Shown: positions 54,193 through 62,637 of the stretch, piece by piece
Numbering within the stretch: position 1 is the first letter of the stretch
Layout of the letters: each line of letters opens with the position of its first letter
Assembly (NCBI GenBank): GCA_000415185.1
Contig: KE351679.1
Coordinates: 124,802-188,801, forward strand
DNA from: Enterococcus faecalis 13-SD-W-01
GTDB taxonomy: Bacteria > Bacillota > Bacilli > Lactobacillales > Enterococcaceae
Reading direction: 5' to 3'
DNA: 64,000 nt
Translations under genes and position numbers: made by a program
Notes under the pieces: model-generated
Told to the model about the DNA's origin: nothing
What the model saw: the letters and a program-made list of their open reading frames with translations, nothing else
Databases searched by the model: none

Positions 54193-55218
54193 CTACTTAT
54201 ACAACGCGTTGATTTCCCGCATGGCTTTTTCTAAGATATGGACTTCTTCCATCATCTTCAAATATGTTTTTTCATTTAATGATTGCGGACCGTCAGACCA
54301 AGCATTTGCAGGATCGGGGTGGATTTCCACGATCATTCCGTCTGCGCCAGAAGCAACTCCAGCTCTAGCCATAGGAGTCACAAGATCCCACACGCCTGTT
54401 CCGTGACTTGGGTCAACGATGATTGGAAAATGACTCAATTTTTTGATCAAAGGAACAGCACTAAGATCGAACGTATTTCTTGTTGCGGTTTCATACGTGC
54501 GGATCCCGCGCTCGATAAAAATGATTTTGTTGTTGTTTTGGACGGCGATATATTCAGCAGCATTCAGCCATTCATTGATTGTTCCAGAGATTCCTCTTTT
54601 CAGTCCAATGGGTTTCTGGGTTTTACCAACGGCTTCTAATAAACGGAAATTCTGCATGTTTCGCGCACCGATTTGTAAAATATCACTATAATGAGCCACC
54701 ATATCGATATGTGCTTCATCCATGACTTCTGTAATGACCTGCATCCCAAATTCGTCTGCTGCTTGACGGATATATTTCAAGCCTTCTTCTTCTAATCCTT
54801 GGAAAGCATAAGGTGATGTACGAGGTTTGAAGGCACCGCCGCGCAAGATTTTGGCTCCGCCAGCTTTGGCTATTCGTGCCGTTTCTCTGATCTGGTCTAA
54901 TCCTTCGATGGAACAAGGACCTGCCATTGTGACAAAACTGCCGTCGCCTATTTTCACACCATTGACATCAACGATCGTATCTTGCGGATGGAATTCCCGG
55001 GAAGTCAATTTGTATGTATTGGTGATGCGTACGACTTCTTCTACACCTTCGTATCGTTGGAAAGCTACATCTTGGACATTTCTCGTATCACCGACAACGC
55101 CTAAAACAAGCTGGTCATTTCCATGATTGATTTGGACATCCATTCCCTCTGATTTGATACGTTCGATCACTTGGTCGACTTGTTCTTTTTCAGCTTCTGT
55201 TTTCATTATGATGATCAT
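54193..55218 (-). CDS. aroF: 3-deoxy-7-phosphoheptulonate (DAHP) synthase
   Basis: About 341 residues from the ATG at 55218, with AAAAGGAG upstream; it overlaps the end of aroE by 29 bases. A 70-residue ferredoxin-like N-terminal domain (as in AroAI-beta enzymes of the Thermotoga/Bacillus type) precedes the TIM barrel: AGPCSIEG, GGAFKPRTSPYAFQG, and VDPSHGTG carry substrate and metal residues. It commits phosphoenolpyruvate and erythrose-4-phosphate to the pathway. The N-terminal domain probably gives feedback control. Confidence 0.93.
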   Translation of the reverse strand: MIIIMKTEAEKEQVDQVIERIKSEGMDVQINHGNDQLVLGVVGDTRNVQDVAFQRYEGVEEVVRITNTYKLTSREFHPQDTIVDVNGVKIGDGSFVTMAGPCSIEGLDQIRETARIAKAGGAKILRGGAFKPRTSPYAFQGLEEEGLKYIRQAADEFGMQVITEVMDEAHIDMVAHYSDILQIGARNMQNFRLLEAVGKTQKPIGLKRGISGTINEWLNAAEYIAVQNNNKIIFIERGIRTYETATRNTFDLSAVPLIKKLSHFPIIVDPSHGTGVWDLVTPMARAGVASGADGMIVEIHPDPANAWSDGPQSLNEKTYLKMMEEVHILEKAMREINALYK

Positions 55219-56086
55219 TGTTTTGCTCCTTTTGTTCAAGTTCTTTTCTAATTGTTTCAATAGGCATTTTTTTACCTGTCCATAATTCAAATGCTGCTGC
55301 TCCTTGATGAAGCAGCATGCCTAATCCATTTAATGTCACAGCTCCCGCATGTTTCGCTTCTTTCAGCAAACGTGTTTCGCTAGGTGCATAGATCAAATCC
55401 GCAACAGCTAATTTGGCAGAAAACATTTCAGGATGTGTTAAAGGTGTTTCATCTTTTTTTGAACCCATACCGATATCTGTTGCGTTGATTAGCAAGCGGC
55501 TTTCAGCTAAATCTTTTGCCAGCTGTTTTTCATCCGAAAAATCAATAACACGGATCGGGCAACTGGTTTGTTTTGCGATGTCTTCAAAAAAGCGGACTGT
55601 CTGAGCAAAGGTCGCGTTTTTCCGCTTGTAAATAGTGATTTCGCCAATACCATCTAATGCCGCTTGGACAGCAATGGCTTTTGCTGCTCCGCCAGCACCT
55701 AAAATCACAGCTTTTTCATCTTCCCACTGGACACCTGCTTCATCTGCACTTTGCCAAAATCCGCGTCCGTCCGTGTTATAACCAATCAGTTTGCCGTTTT
55801 TATGGACGATCGTGTTGACCGCTCCAATCAGCTGCGCTTCTTCACTGATAGCATCTAATAAAGGGAAAACAGCTTTTTTATTGGGCATCGAAAGATTTGC
55901 ACCTAGCATATCAAATGTTCGGATGCTTTCAACAGCTTGCGGCAGTCTTTGATTATCCACATCGAAAGCAAGATAGACTGCATTGATCTCATTTACTTCA
56001 AAAGATTTGTTATGGATGAATGGCGATAAACTATGTGCTGCTGGCGAGGCAAAAAGCCCAGCAAGTTTCGTACTTCCTGTAATCAA
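55190..56086 (-). CDS. aroE: Shikimate dehydrogenase
   Basis: 298 residues from a TTG start preceded by GAGGAGAAC. Substrate-binding SPAAHSLSPFIHN, catalytic Lys in NLSMPNKKAV, NADP site ILGAGGAAKAIAV, and late GLGMLLHQGAAAFELW. First gene of the aro operon, reached through a leader of about 230 bases. It reduces 3-dehydroshikimate. Confidence 0.93.
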   Translation of the reverse strand: MITGSTKLAGLFASPAAHSLSPFIHNKSFEVNEINAVYLAFDVDNQRLPQAVESIRTFDMLGANLSMPNKKAVFPLLDAISEEAQLIGAVNTIVHKNGKLIGYNTDGRGFWQSADEAGVQWEDEKAVILGAGGAAKAIAVQAALDGIGEITIYKRKNATFAQTVRFFEDIAKQTSCPIRVIDFSDEKQLAKDLAESRLLINATDIGMGSKKDETPLTHPEMFSAKLAVADLIYAPSETRLLKEAKHAGAVTLNGLGMLLHQGAAAFELWTGKKMPIETIRKELEQKEQNNDHHNENRS

Positions 56087-56105
56087 GGATCGTTCTCCTC
56101 TCTAA

Positions 56106-56150
56106 GATAAAAAGGGGCTGTGACATAAGTTGATGTCATAACCCCTTTTC
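56106..56150 (-). terminator. Intrinsic terminator inside the aro leader (attenuator candidate)
   Basis: On the minus strand a 16-17 base stem with two mismatches (plus 56109-56125 with 56133-56149; AAAAGGGG / CCCCTTTT and TGACAT / ATGTCA) is followed by a T-rich tail. It stands between the promoter and aroE, only about 20 bases before the aroE start, so read-through must be regulated or inefficient. Confidence 0.75.
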
Positions 56151-56174
56151 TGGATAGTCGTCTTCGGCATCAAG

Positions 56175-56282
56175 TCAAAAAGTTGAGCTTCGGGCGCAAT
56201 CGTTATAAATAAACGTACAGCTGCAATAGCCTGACAGCTCCTTGCCAGTTCTGCTTGTATGAAGCAGAAGAAGAACATTCAT
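56175..56282 (-). CDS. Possible 35-codon leader peptide of the aro operon
   Basis: An ATG preceded by AGAGGAAT opens a 35-residue frame ending about 25 bases before the attenuator. Sequence begins MNVLLLLHTS and contains two Tyr and two Phe in its later half, not a dense cluster. It may be translated to control the terminator, or may be a chance frame. No T-box core motif is present. Confidence 0.35.
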   Translation of the reverse strand: MNVLLLLHTSRTGKELSGYCSCTFIYNDCARSSTF

Positions 56283-56323
56283 GATTCCTCTGTTTCTTTG
56301 GCAGCATTTTGACGATCGTACAT

Positions 56324-56353
56324 AGTATAGGCTGAATCAGCGGAAATTGTCAA
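56324..56353 (-). promoter_or_regulatory. Promoter of the aro operon
   Basis: On the minus strand TTGACA (plus 56348-56353), 18 bases, TATACT (plus 56324-56329). Predicted start near 56317, giving a leader of about 230 bases before aroE. The remaining divergent gap to 56599 holds the yitT promoter (TATAAT at 56543-56548) and a palindrome ATTATT-TTTT-AATAAT (56559-56574). Confidence 0.75.
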
Positions 56354-56599
56354 TGCTTTTCACGATTCACAAATAACGCAGCGGAATGAAGAAAAAAGAA
56401 AAAATGCCGCTGATTGTTTTTTGAAAGTCGCTATTCTATTTATAGATAGGTTTTCGTCTTTCTACGCTGTTTTTTCTGCATTCGTATTAAACAAAGATTT
56501 TAGCTTGTATAAAATGCTTTAGGAAAATCTCTATTATTAGGTTATAATAAAAATAACATTATTTTTTAATAATAAATCTTATACTTGGGATGTGGATAG

Positions 56600-57439
56600 A
56601 TGAAGAAATTGGTTTGGAGTTATGCAAAAATATTATTTGCTTTAGTTATATTAGGTGTGAGTATCAATATGTTCCTCGGGCCTCATCATATTGCCGCTGG
56701 TGGTGTCAGCGGATTAGGGATTTTGTTAGAATCTGCTTTAGGATTCAATCGAGCGCTGGTTATTTTCGTTTTAAATGCTGTTATGCTTGTCCTTGCCCTT
56801 CTTTTTTTAGGGAAGAATCTGTTTTTCAAAGTTCTCTTTGGCAGTATCATTTTTCCACTAGTGATTGCTGTTGTCCCTGAAACAATGGTCACGAGCGATC
56901 GACTGCTTTCGGTTATTTTCGGAAGTGCGATTTTTGCGCTAGGTGTCGCTATTCTTTACAAAAACAACTCTTCTAGCGGAGGTACAACGATTCCGCCGCT
57001 GATTTTCAAAAAGTATTTTGGGCTGAATACATCAATTGGGCTTTTAGCAACCGATGCAGTAGTTGTTTCCTTGAACCTATTTATCTTTGGTTTTGAAGAG
57101 TTTCTTTACGCAATCTTGTCTATCGTTATCACTTCGATGGTCATGACCTATATCGAAACAGGGATGAATCGTAAAAAATCAATCATGCTGATGAGCGAGG
57201 ATCATCTAGAAGAAATCCGCGAACGCTTGAATCAAGAAATCGACCGAGGTTTAACATTGCTTGATGCAAAAGGCGGCTTCAATAAAAAAGCCAAAGAAGT
57301 CCTGATGATCATTACTACGGATCAGGAATTTTTAAAAATCAAAGCTATTGTTGAGGAAATCGATCCGGAAGCATTCGTTGTCGTCAGCAACGTAGCAGAA
57401 GTAATGGGAAGCGGCTTTACTTACCACCCTATCGAATAA
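56600..57439 (+). CDS. YitT-family membrane protein with DUF2179 domain
   Basis: 279 residues. Five membrane segments with LGPHHIAAGGVSGLG and YKNNSSSGGTTIPPLIFKKYF, the YitT (DUF161) hallmarks, then a cytoplasmic C-terminal DUF2179 domain (about 195-279). Function is not established in the family. It is followed 39 bases later by a LysR regulator and probably co-transcribed. Confidence 0.85.
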   Translation: MKKLVWSYAKILFALVILGVSINMFLGPHHIAAGGVSGLGILLESALGFNRALVIFVLNAVMLVLALLFLGKNLFFKVLFGSIIFPLVIAVVPETMVTSDRLLSVIFGSAIFALGVAILYKNNSSSGGTTIPPLIFKKYFGLNTSIGLLATDAVVVSLNLFIFGFEEFLYAILSIVITSMVMTYIETGMNRKKSIMLMSEDHLEEIRERLNQEIDRGLTLLDAKGGFNKKAKEVLMIITTDQEFLKIKAIVEEIDPEAFVVVSNVAEVMGSGFTYHPIE

Positions 57440-57478
57440 TACAATGAAACCGAAAATATTGGGAAAGGAAGAAAATAA

Positions 57479-58297
57479 ATGTTTCAATGGATCCTGACTT
57501 TTTTATCTGTTTATGAGACCCGAAGCTTTACAAAATCTGCAGAGCTGCTGTTTGTCTCACAGCCTACTGTTTCCATGCAGATCAAGAAATTGGAGCACGA
57601 GCTGGGCAGCCAGTTATTCGTCCGTCGCGGGAATAATGCGCTATCTCCTACAAAAAGTGCGGATTATCTTTACCCGAAACTTCTGCATATCAAAGAAGAA
57701 TGGCGGGATGCGGCCAATAAAATCGCCAATCAAGAAAATTTCAGAGAAACATGTACGATTGCTTGTTCCAACACAAGCGCAACCCATTTGATGCCTCAAG
57801 TCATGCAAGAGCTTTTGACACGATTCCCTCAATGCGATTTTCGTTTGGAGATGATGAATTCTCATGAAGTGATCCAATCATTGGAACAACATAAAGCACA
57901 AATCGGCATCACTGAAAATCGCGAGACGAATCCAGCGTTGGAACGTAACTTTTTATTAGAAGACGAACTAGTACTAGCTGGTGATCCAGAATCGGAGTTT
58001 TGGTTGCTGCGGGAAGAACATTCAGGCCTGCATTATTTTAATATGCTTTATCTGAAAAAGAACGATCTCTCGCCCAGAATCATCTCTGTCAACAACAATG
58101 ATGTGATTGCGCAATTGCTCAGTGCAAAAGTAGGTCAAACGATCATTTCGAAACTTTCATTATTGCCTGGCATCCCCTATCAACAAATCGACGAGCCAAA
58201 TAAACGCGAATTTTACCTGTTCCAGCGAAAAAATCTGGAACATCCGCTTTTTCTAAAAATAGCAGCTGCTATTCAGCATTTTTTTCAAAATCAATAA
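57479..58297 (+). CDS. LysR-family transcriptional regulator
   Basis: 272 residues, AAAGGAAG before the ATG. N-terminal LysR helix-turn-helix (FTKSAELLFVSQPTVSMQIK, residues 17-36) and substrate-binding domain (about 85-272). The effector domain is slightly short for the family (usually about 300 residues overall). Target unknown; the adjacent YitT gene and the aro operon are possibilities. Confidence 0.88.
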   Translation: MFQWILTFLSVYETRSFTKSAELLFVSQPTVSMQIKKLEHELGSQLFVRRGNNALSPTKSADYLYPKLLHIKEEWRDAANKIANQENFRETCTIACSNTSATHLMPQVMQELLTRFPQCDFRLEMMNSHEVIQSLEQHKAQIGITENRETNPALERNFLLEDELVLAGDPESEFWLLREEHSGLHYFNMLYLKKNDLSPRIISVNNNDVIAQLLSAKVGQTIISKLSLLPGIPYQQIDEPNKREFYLFQRKNLEHPLFLKIAAAIQHFFQNQ

Positions 58298-58417
58298 AAG
58301 GTTGTTTTTTCAGTGATTTGAACCTCGGGGATCAGAAGCATTACCAATCGAAAATAAGTTTCTTTTTTGATTGGTAATGCTTCACCTCGAGAGTTGACTG
58401 AGAAAACAACTTTTTTA
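58296..58417. terminator. Very long bidirectional hairpin between the convergent LysR and YbaK genes
   Basis: A ~120-base imperfect palindrome. Innermost stem is a perfect 15 bases (58335-58349 with 58369-58383); outer arms are AAAGGTTGTTTT (from 58297) and AAAACAAC (to 58411), with ACTGA/TCAGT pairing between. T-runs occur at both ends. It probably ends both transcripts and may be an old insertion. Confidence 0.75.
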
Positions 58418-58903
58418 AAATTTTTCCGTATAAAAATAGACCGGATTTTTCAATGCAGAAAAAAGAAGCGGCAGATCTTCGACTTGAAGAACCATTGTAC
58501 GATCTGGTCTGCCAGGAGCAAAAACGATTTTTTCTGATTGGAATAATTCTTCATCGATAACGAGCGGGATTTCTCTTTCGTAACCAAAGGGAGAAACCGC
58601 CCCTTTTTCCTGCCCAGTCAATTCTTTCATTTCTTCTGTATCGACGACTGAAACACGCTGTCCGACTAATTTACTGATTTGTTTGAAGTTGGTCCGCTTA
58701 GTTGTAAATGTCACAAAAATAAAGTACTGTCCTGTTTTGCCTTTCAAAAACAGGCTTTTTGTTTCTGTTCCTGAAAAACCTTGTTCTTCTTTGACGACTA
58801 GCGCATCTTCATTTGTAAAAATCGCACGATGCGTATAAAGCTCATAAGTGATTCCAGCTGCTTTTAATGTTTGTTCTAGTTTAGCCAAATCGACCATTTT
58901 CAT
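58415..58903 (-). CDS. YbaK/EbsC-type aminoacyl-tRNA deacylase
   Basis: About 162 residues; ATG at 58903 with AAGGATG upstream (GTG 58906 and ATG 58897 are alternatives). YbaK fold: KSLFLKGKTGQYFIFVTF with the conserved lysine, and the glycine-rich GAVSPFGYE. Members hydrolyse mischarged Ala- or Cys-tRNA(Pro). By length and sequence it is nearest the ProXp/PrdX-like free-standing proteins. Confidence 0.88.
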   Translation of the reverse strand: MKMVDLAKLEQTLKAAGITYELYTHRAIFTNEDALVVKEEQGFSGTETKSLFLKGKTGQYFIFVTFTTKRTNFKQISKLVGQRVSVVDTEEMKELTGQEKGAVSPFGYEREIPLVIDEELFQSEKIVFAPGRPDRTMVLQVEDLPLLFSALKNPVYFYTEKF

Positions 58904-59034
58904 CACATCCTTATTTTCACTTTATAGCAACCTTTAGGCAAATTCAACTATAACGAAAGAGAAAAAAGGAGAAATCTGTCTTCTTATTTGCTATGAAAAC
59001 TGATTGATAACGAATGGCGTCTTTTCTGTTCCTT

Positions 59035-59805
59035 TTATTGAAAAAGCGGCAATTTTTGCAGTTCAAACAATGTATCGATCGTATAATCTGCCCCAGTTTG
59101 GATAAATTTTTCTCTGGCAGTATGCTTCAGATTTTCTTGTTTTTCTTTCGATAAAGCAGTAAATTCCTCTTCAGACAATCCCAAAAGTGAGCTTCCTTCG
59201 ATTACACCGATTGTTTTCACGCCTGCCTGTTTTCCTTCTTGGATGTCGGATAGCGTATCACCAACTTTTACTACTTGTTCCACCGAATCGATACCGGCAG
59301 CTTTCATATTAGAAAAAACCATATAAGGATAAGGCCTTCCGTAATTATCAACTTCTGTCGGGGTAACGATGGTATCTGGGGCGTAACCTTGTTTTGCAGC
59401 AGTTGCGGCGGCAATATCTATCATTTCACGTGTATAACCTGTTGTACTGCCGATTATGATTTCTTTTTCTTTTAATGCATTGATTGCTTGGAAAGTATCG
59501 GGTTTTAACTGAGAATGGTGCGCCAGATTTTCAAATAATTTTTCTTCAAAAGAAGCATAGATTTCCTTGATTTCTTGTTCTTCCGGACCTCGATTATAAA
59601 GAGTTTCCCATGCTTGTTTGATTCGCTCTTTACCCAGCATGTAACGAATATGGTCCATTTTCAACATGCCCATCGGTTCACGGATCTCTTCAAATGTCGG
59701 TTGGATTCCTTGTTCTGCAAAAGCTTCGTAAAAAGCGTTGACTGGAGCCATACAACCATAATCAATGGTCGTACCTGCCCAATCAAAAATCACCATTTTT
59801 ATCAT
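59035..59805 (-). CDS. phnX: Phosphonoacetaldehyde hydrolase (phosphonatase)
   Basis: 256 residues. HAD-superfamily nucleophile loop VIFDWAGTTIDYG (Asp8), Schiff-base Lys in the cap (MGMLKMDHIRYML, about residue 49), STTGYT motif, and KVGDTLSDIQEG for metal. It splits the carbon-phosphorus bond of phosphonoacetaldehyde to acetaldehyde and phosphate. Its start overlaps the phnW stop by 4 bases (ATGA). Last gene of the phosphonate operon. Confidence 0.95.
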   Translation of the reverse strand: MIKMVIFDWAGTTIDYGCMAPVNAFYEAFAEQGIQPTFEEIREPMGMLKMDHIRYMLGKERIKQAWETLYNRGPEEQEIKEIYASFEEKLFENLAHHSQLKPDTFQAINALKEKEIIIGSTTGYTREMIDIAAATAAKQGYAPDTIVTPTEVDNYGRPYPYMVFSNMKAAGIDSVEQVVKVGDTLSDIQEGKQAGVKTIGVIEGSSLLGLSEEEFTALSKEKQENLKHTAREKFIQTGADYTIDTLFELQKLPLFQ

Positions 59806-60887
59806 TTTATCTGCTCCATATATTCTTTTATTTTCTCTGTCAGCTGGTACATATCTTCCGGATAGATGTCCCCAATATTGCCGATCCTAAATGAATCTGC
59901 ATTGCTGATTTTTCCTGGATAAATGGCAAAGCCGTTTTCTTTCAAATAAGCGTAAAAAGAGCCAAAATCAAATGTCTCGTATTTTGGATAAAGAAACGAA
60001 GTGATAAATGGTCCTTGCCCCTCTTTGACATATCGTTCAAATCCTAATGCTGTCATCTGTTTGTACAAGATTTGATTATTTTTAAAGTAACGCTGATAGC
60101 GAGCCTCGATTCCTCCTTCTTCTTGAAGTTCTTTCAACGCTTGAGCAAAGGCCAAGACTGTATGCGTCGGCGAAGTATAGCGCCACTTCCCGTCTTTTTC
60201 CATGACTTCCTGTTGTTCGTGGAGGTCAAGAGAGACTGTTCGCGCATTTCCCTTAGTTTTTGCCAATGCTTCTCTTTCGCAAATCACAAATCCAAAACCA
60301 GGCACGCCTTGGATACACTTATTGGCACTTGAAATCAAAAAATGGATCCCTAATTCTTTTACTGCAATAGGAATGCCGCCAAAACTAGACATAGCATCAA
60401 CGATAAACAGCAGCTCATGTTCTTTGACTAGCTGTGAAAGTTCTTCTAAATCATTCAATAATCCTGAAGTTGTTTCATTATGAACGATTGTTACGGCTGT
60501 TATTTCTGGATCATGAGTAAGGATTTCTTGTATCTTATTGTTATCGAAGGCTGTATTTTCATCTGTTTGATAGACCGTGTGCCGGACGCCGTGACGTTGG
60601 ATCATTTGAACCATCCGCTTCCCATATGCTCCATTGCTGCAGATCAATAACTTATCCTCTTTTGACAACGTCGAGCTTAGTACGGCTTCGACACAAAAGG
60701 AGCCGCTGCCTTGCAGCAAAACAGTCGTAAACTCTTCTTCTGAAACATTTGCCAATCTCAAAAGTTCTTTGCGGATTGCTTGGGTAATTATTTTGTAATC
60801 ATCATCCCAGGTGCAATGATCAACAAGCATCGCTTCTTTTACTGTGTCAGAGGTAGTTAACGGTCCAGGGGTCAATAGTTTATACAT
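59802..60887 (-). CDS. phnW: 2-aminoethylphosphonate:pyruvate aminotransferase
   Basis: 361 residues, AAGGAGTG before the ATG. PLP enzyme fold; the PLP lysine is in SSANKCIQGVPGFGF (about residue 190) with FIVDAMSSFGG upstream. It transaminates 2-aminoethylphosphonate with pyruvate, giving phosphonoacetaldehyde and alanine, the substrate for PhnX. N-terminal LLTPGPLTTSDTVKEAM is the characteristic start. Confidence 0.95.
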   Translation of the reverse strand: MYKLLTPGPLTTSDTVKEAMLVDHCTWDDDYKIITQAIRKELLRLANVSEEEFTTVLLQGSGSFCVEAVLSSTLSKEDKLLICSNGAYGKRMVQMIQRHGVRHTVYQTDENTAFDNNKIQEILTHDPEITAVTIVHNETTSGLLNDLEELSQLVKEHELLFIVDAMSSFGGIPIAVKELGIHFLISSANKCIQGVPGFGFVICEREALAKTKGNARTVSLDLHEQQEVMEKDGKWRYTSPTHTVLAFAQALKELQEEGGIEARYQRYFKNNQILYKQMTALGFERYVKEGQGPFITSFLYPKYETFDFGSFYAYLKENGFAIYPGKISNADSFRIGNIGDIYPEDMYQLTEKIKEYMEQIK

Positions 60888-60903
60888 TTCTTCACTCCTT
60901 CAT

Positions 60904-61713
60904 TCAATTGTATAAGATAGTATCAGGGAATTCCCGGGGGGTTGTCAGGATATTTTCGCCGAAAGCATGTGTTCCGTTTTTGCCCTTAAAATCAGAACCG
61001 CCGAAACAAGAAAGCTGGTAGAACTCAAGCAGCTCTTGTACGATTTTTCTGTCTTTTTCCTGATGAGCTGGATGATACTTTTCGATTCCGTCGATCCCAA
61101 ATGAAACAAGCTCCGGAATCAACTCGTAACTCTTAGTTTTTCCTGGATGCGCAACGACCGCCATCCCTCCGCCTAGTCGAATCGCTTCAATCGCTTCATA
61201 GACATCCGCATAAACAAGTTCTGGCTTTTTATTTTTATACATCTTTTGTTCTAAATATGCCACCGCACGCTGCGGATAGCCGTTTTTCGTTAAAGTTTTG
61301 AATAGATGACGAGGATAAAGGACGGAAGCCTTTCCTGCATTTTCCCGAAGCGATACTTCGGAGATCCGATAGCCTTCCGATTGGATTATTTTTAGTTGCT
61401 GCAGTGTGTTTTTGGTTCGAGAACGGCGAACTGGTTCACACAATTGATGGACATAGGTTCGATTTTTGAGGTTATAACCAAGGATTCGAACCGGCTGTTT
61501 TCTTTTCGGGTCAAAAGCACTGATTTCAATGCCGTTGATCAAATTGATTGGGGAAGATGAAAAGATTTTTTGACTTTCTTCAAAGCTGGAAAATGTATCG
61601 TGGTCAACTAAGGCTAAATGATTCAATCTGTATTTCAATGCAAGAGAAAGTAATTCTTTTAGGGAAGAATCACTGTCGGAATAATAACTATGGACATGCA
61701 AATCAGCTTTCAT
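60904..61713 (-). CDS. PHP-domain phosphoesterase in the phosphonate operon
   Basis: 269 residues, AAAGGAGAAG before the ATG. PHP metal-binding motifs: DLHVHSYYSDS at the N-terminus, LVDHDTFSSF, GIEISAFD, VAHPGKTKS and GGSDFKGKN near the C-terminus. The fold is that of YciV/RNase AM and PhnPP-like enzymes that remove phosphate from 3',5'-bisphosphates or cyclic phosphates. Its place between transport and phnW suggests processing of a phosphonate ester or cyclic phosphate, but the substrate is unknown. Confidence 0.88.
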   Translation of the reverse strand: MKADLHVHSYYSDSDSSLKELLSLALKYRLNHLALVDHDTFSSFEESQKIFSSSPINLINGIEISAFDPKRKQPVRILGYNLKNRTYVHQLCEPVRRSRTKNTLQQLKIIQSEGYRISEVSLRENAGKASVLYPRHLFKTLTKNGYPQRAVAYLEQKMYKNKKPELVYADVYEAIEAIRLGGGMAVVAHPGKTKSYELIPELVSFGIDGIEKYHPAHQEKDRKIVQELLEFYQLSCFGGSDFKGKNGTHAFGENILTTPREFPDTILYN

Positions 61714-61743
61714 CTTCTTCTCCTTTTAAACGAATCCGGTGCT

Positions 61744-62637
61744 TCAAGTTTTTGCGAGATATTTTCTTTTCAGCCCTATCGAAGTAAGCTCCAGCAAAAC
61801 AACCACTGCTAAGATCATATAGACCAGAACGCCGATTTCACGAAAATCAAAGTAAAAATTACTTGCCATGATCAATTGAAATCCTAATCCCCCAGCACCA
61901 GCCGCAGCTCCTACTGCAATTGCATTGGTAAAATTGATTTCGAAACGAATGAATGTCCATGATAATAAAGCAGTTATACACGTTGGCAGCACACCCTGAA
62001 AAACGATTTGCCACCAGCTGGCTCCGCAAGCTGTCAATGCTTCGATCGTTCCAAAGTCGATTTCTTCGATACTTTCTGCATATACTTTAGTCAAATAAGC
62101 AATACTGTGAAAAGACATCCCGATAATCGCTGCATTTGCACCTAAACCAATCAGAATAGAGAAAATCATTACCCAAAGAATCGTTGGCACTGCGCGCACG
62201 AAAGACATAAATGTTCGTATACTAGTCGAAACAGTCGGATGCCCTAAGTTTTGTGCTGAAAACAATCCCAAGAAAAGAGCTGTGATCGACCCTAAAATCG
62301 TCGTCAAAATCGCCAAACCGATTGTGGTTCCGAGAGCTTCGACTAAGGAAAAAAGCGAGCTTCTCCCTGACAGCTGCGGCTGAAAAAAAATCATCGACAT
62401 CGTTGAAAAAAATTGTTTCACGGCTTCTATTATCTTTATATTGCCGTAATCCATGGAAAGAAATGTATACAGAGAAATCAAGATCAATCCCGTAAAAAGC
62501 AGATAAGAAACAATTCGTTCTTTCCGCCATAACCTTACTCTGATCCGATGACTATTTTTATGCCGTATAAGACTCGTTGACATTGATTCAAGCTCATTTA
62601 ACGGCAGTTTTGATTCTTCCGACTGATAATCCAGCAT
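61744..62637 (-). CDS. phnE: Phosphonate ABC transporter permease (PhnE, second copy)
   Basis: About 297 residues from the ATG at 62637, which overlaps the upstream permease stop as TGATG; a TTG at 62643 is possible. About six membrane segments and the cytoplasmic coupling EAA-type loop (EALTACGASWWQIVFQGVLP). It pairs with the other permease and PhnC to form the importer. The N-terminal 45 residues before the first helix are longer than usual. Confidence 0.9.
   Translation of the reverse strand: MLDYQSEESKLPLNELESMSTSLIRHKNSHRIRVRLWRKERIVSYLLFTGLILISLYTFLSMDYGNIKIIEAVKQFFSTMSMIFFQPQLSGRSSLFSLVEALGTTIGLAILTTILGSITALFLGLFSAQNLGHPTVSTSIRTFMSFVRAVPTILWVMIFSILIGLGANAAIIGMSFHSIAYLTKVYAESIEEIDFGTIEALTACGASWWQIVFQGVLPTCITALLSWTFIRFEINFTNAIAVGAAAGAGGLGFQLIMASNFYFDFREIGVLVYMILAVVVLLELTSIGLKRKYLAKT

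Noticed and set aside
56087-56320. T-box riboswitch before aroE
   Set aside because: The leader has a terminator, but the conserved T-box core (GGTGGNACCGCG type) is absent.
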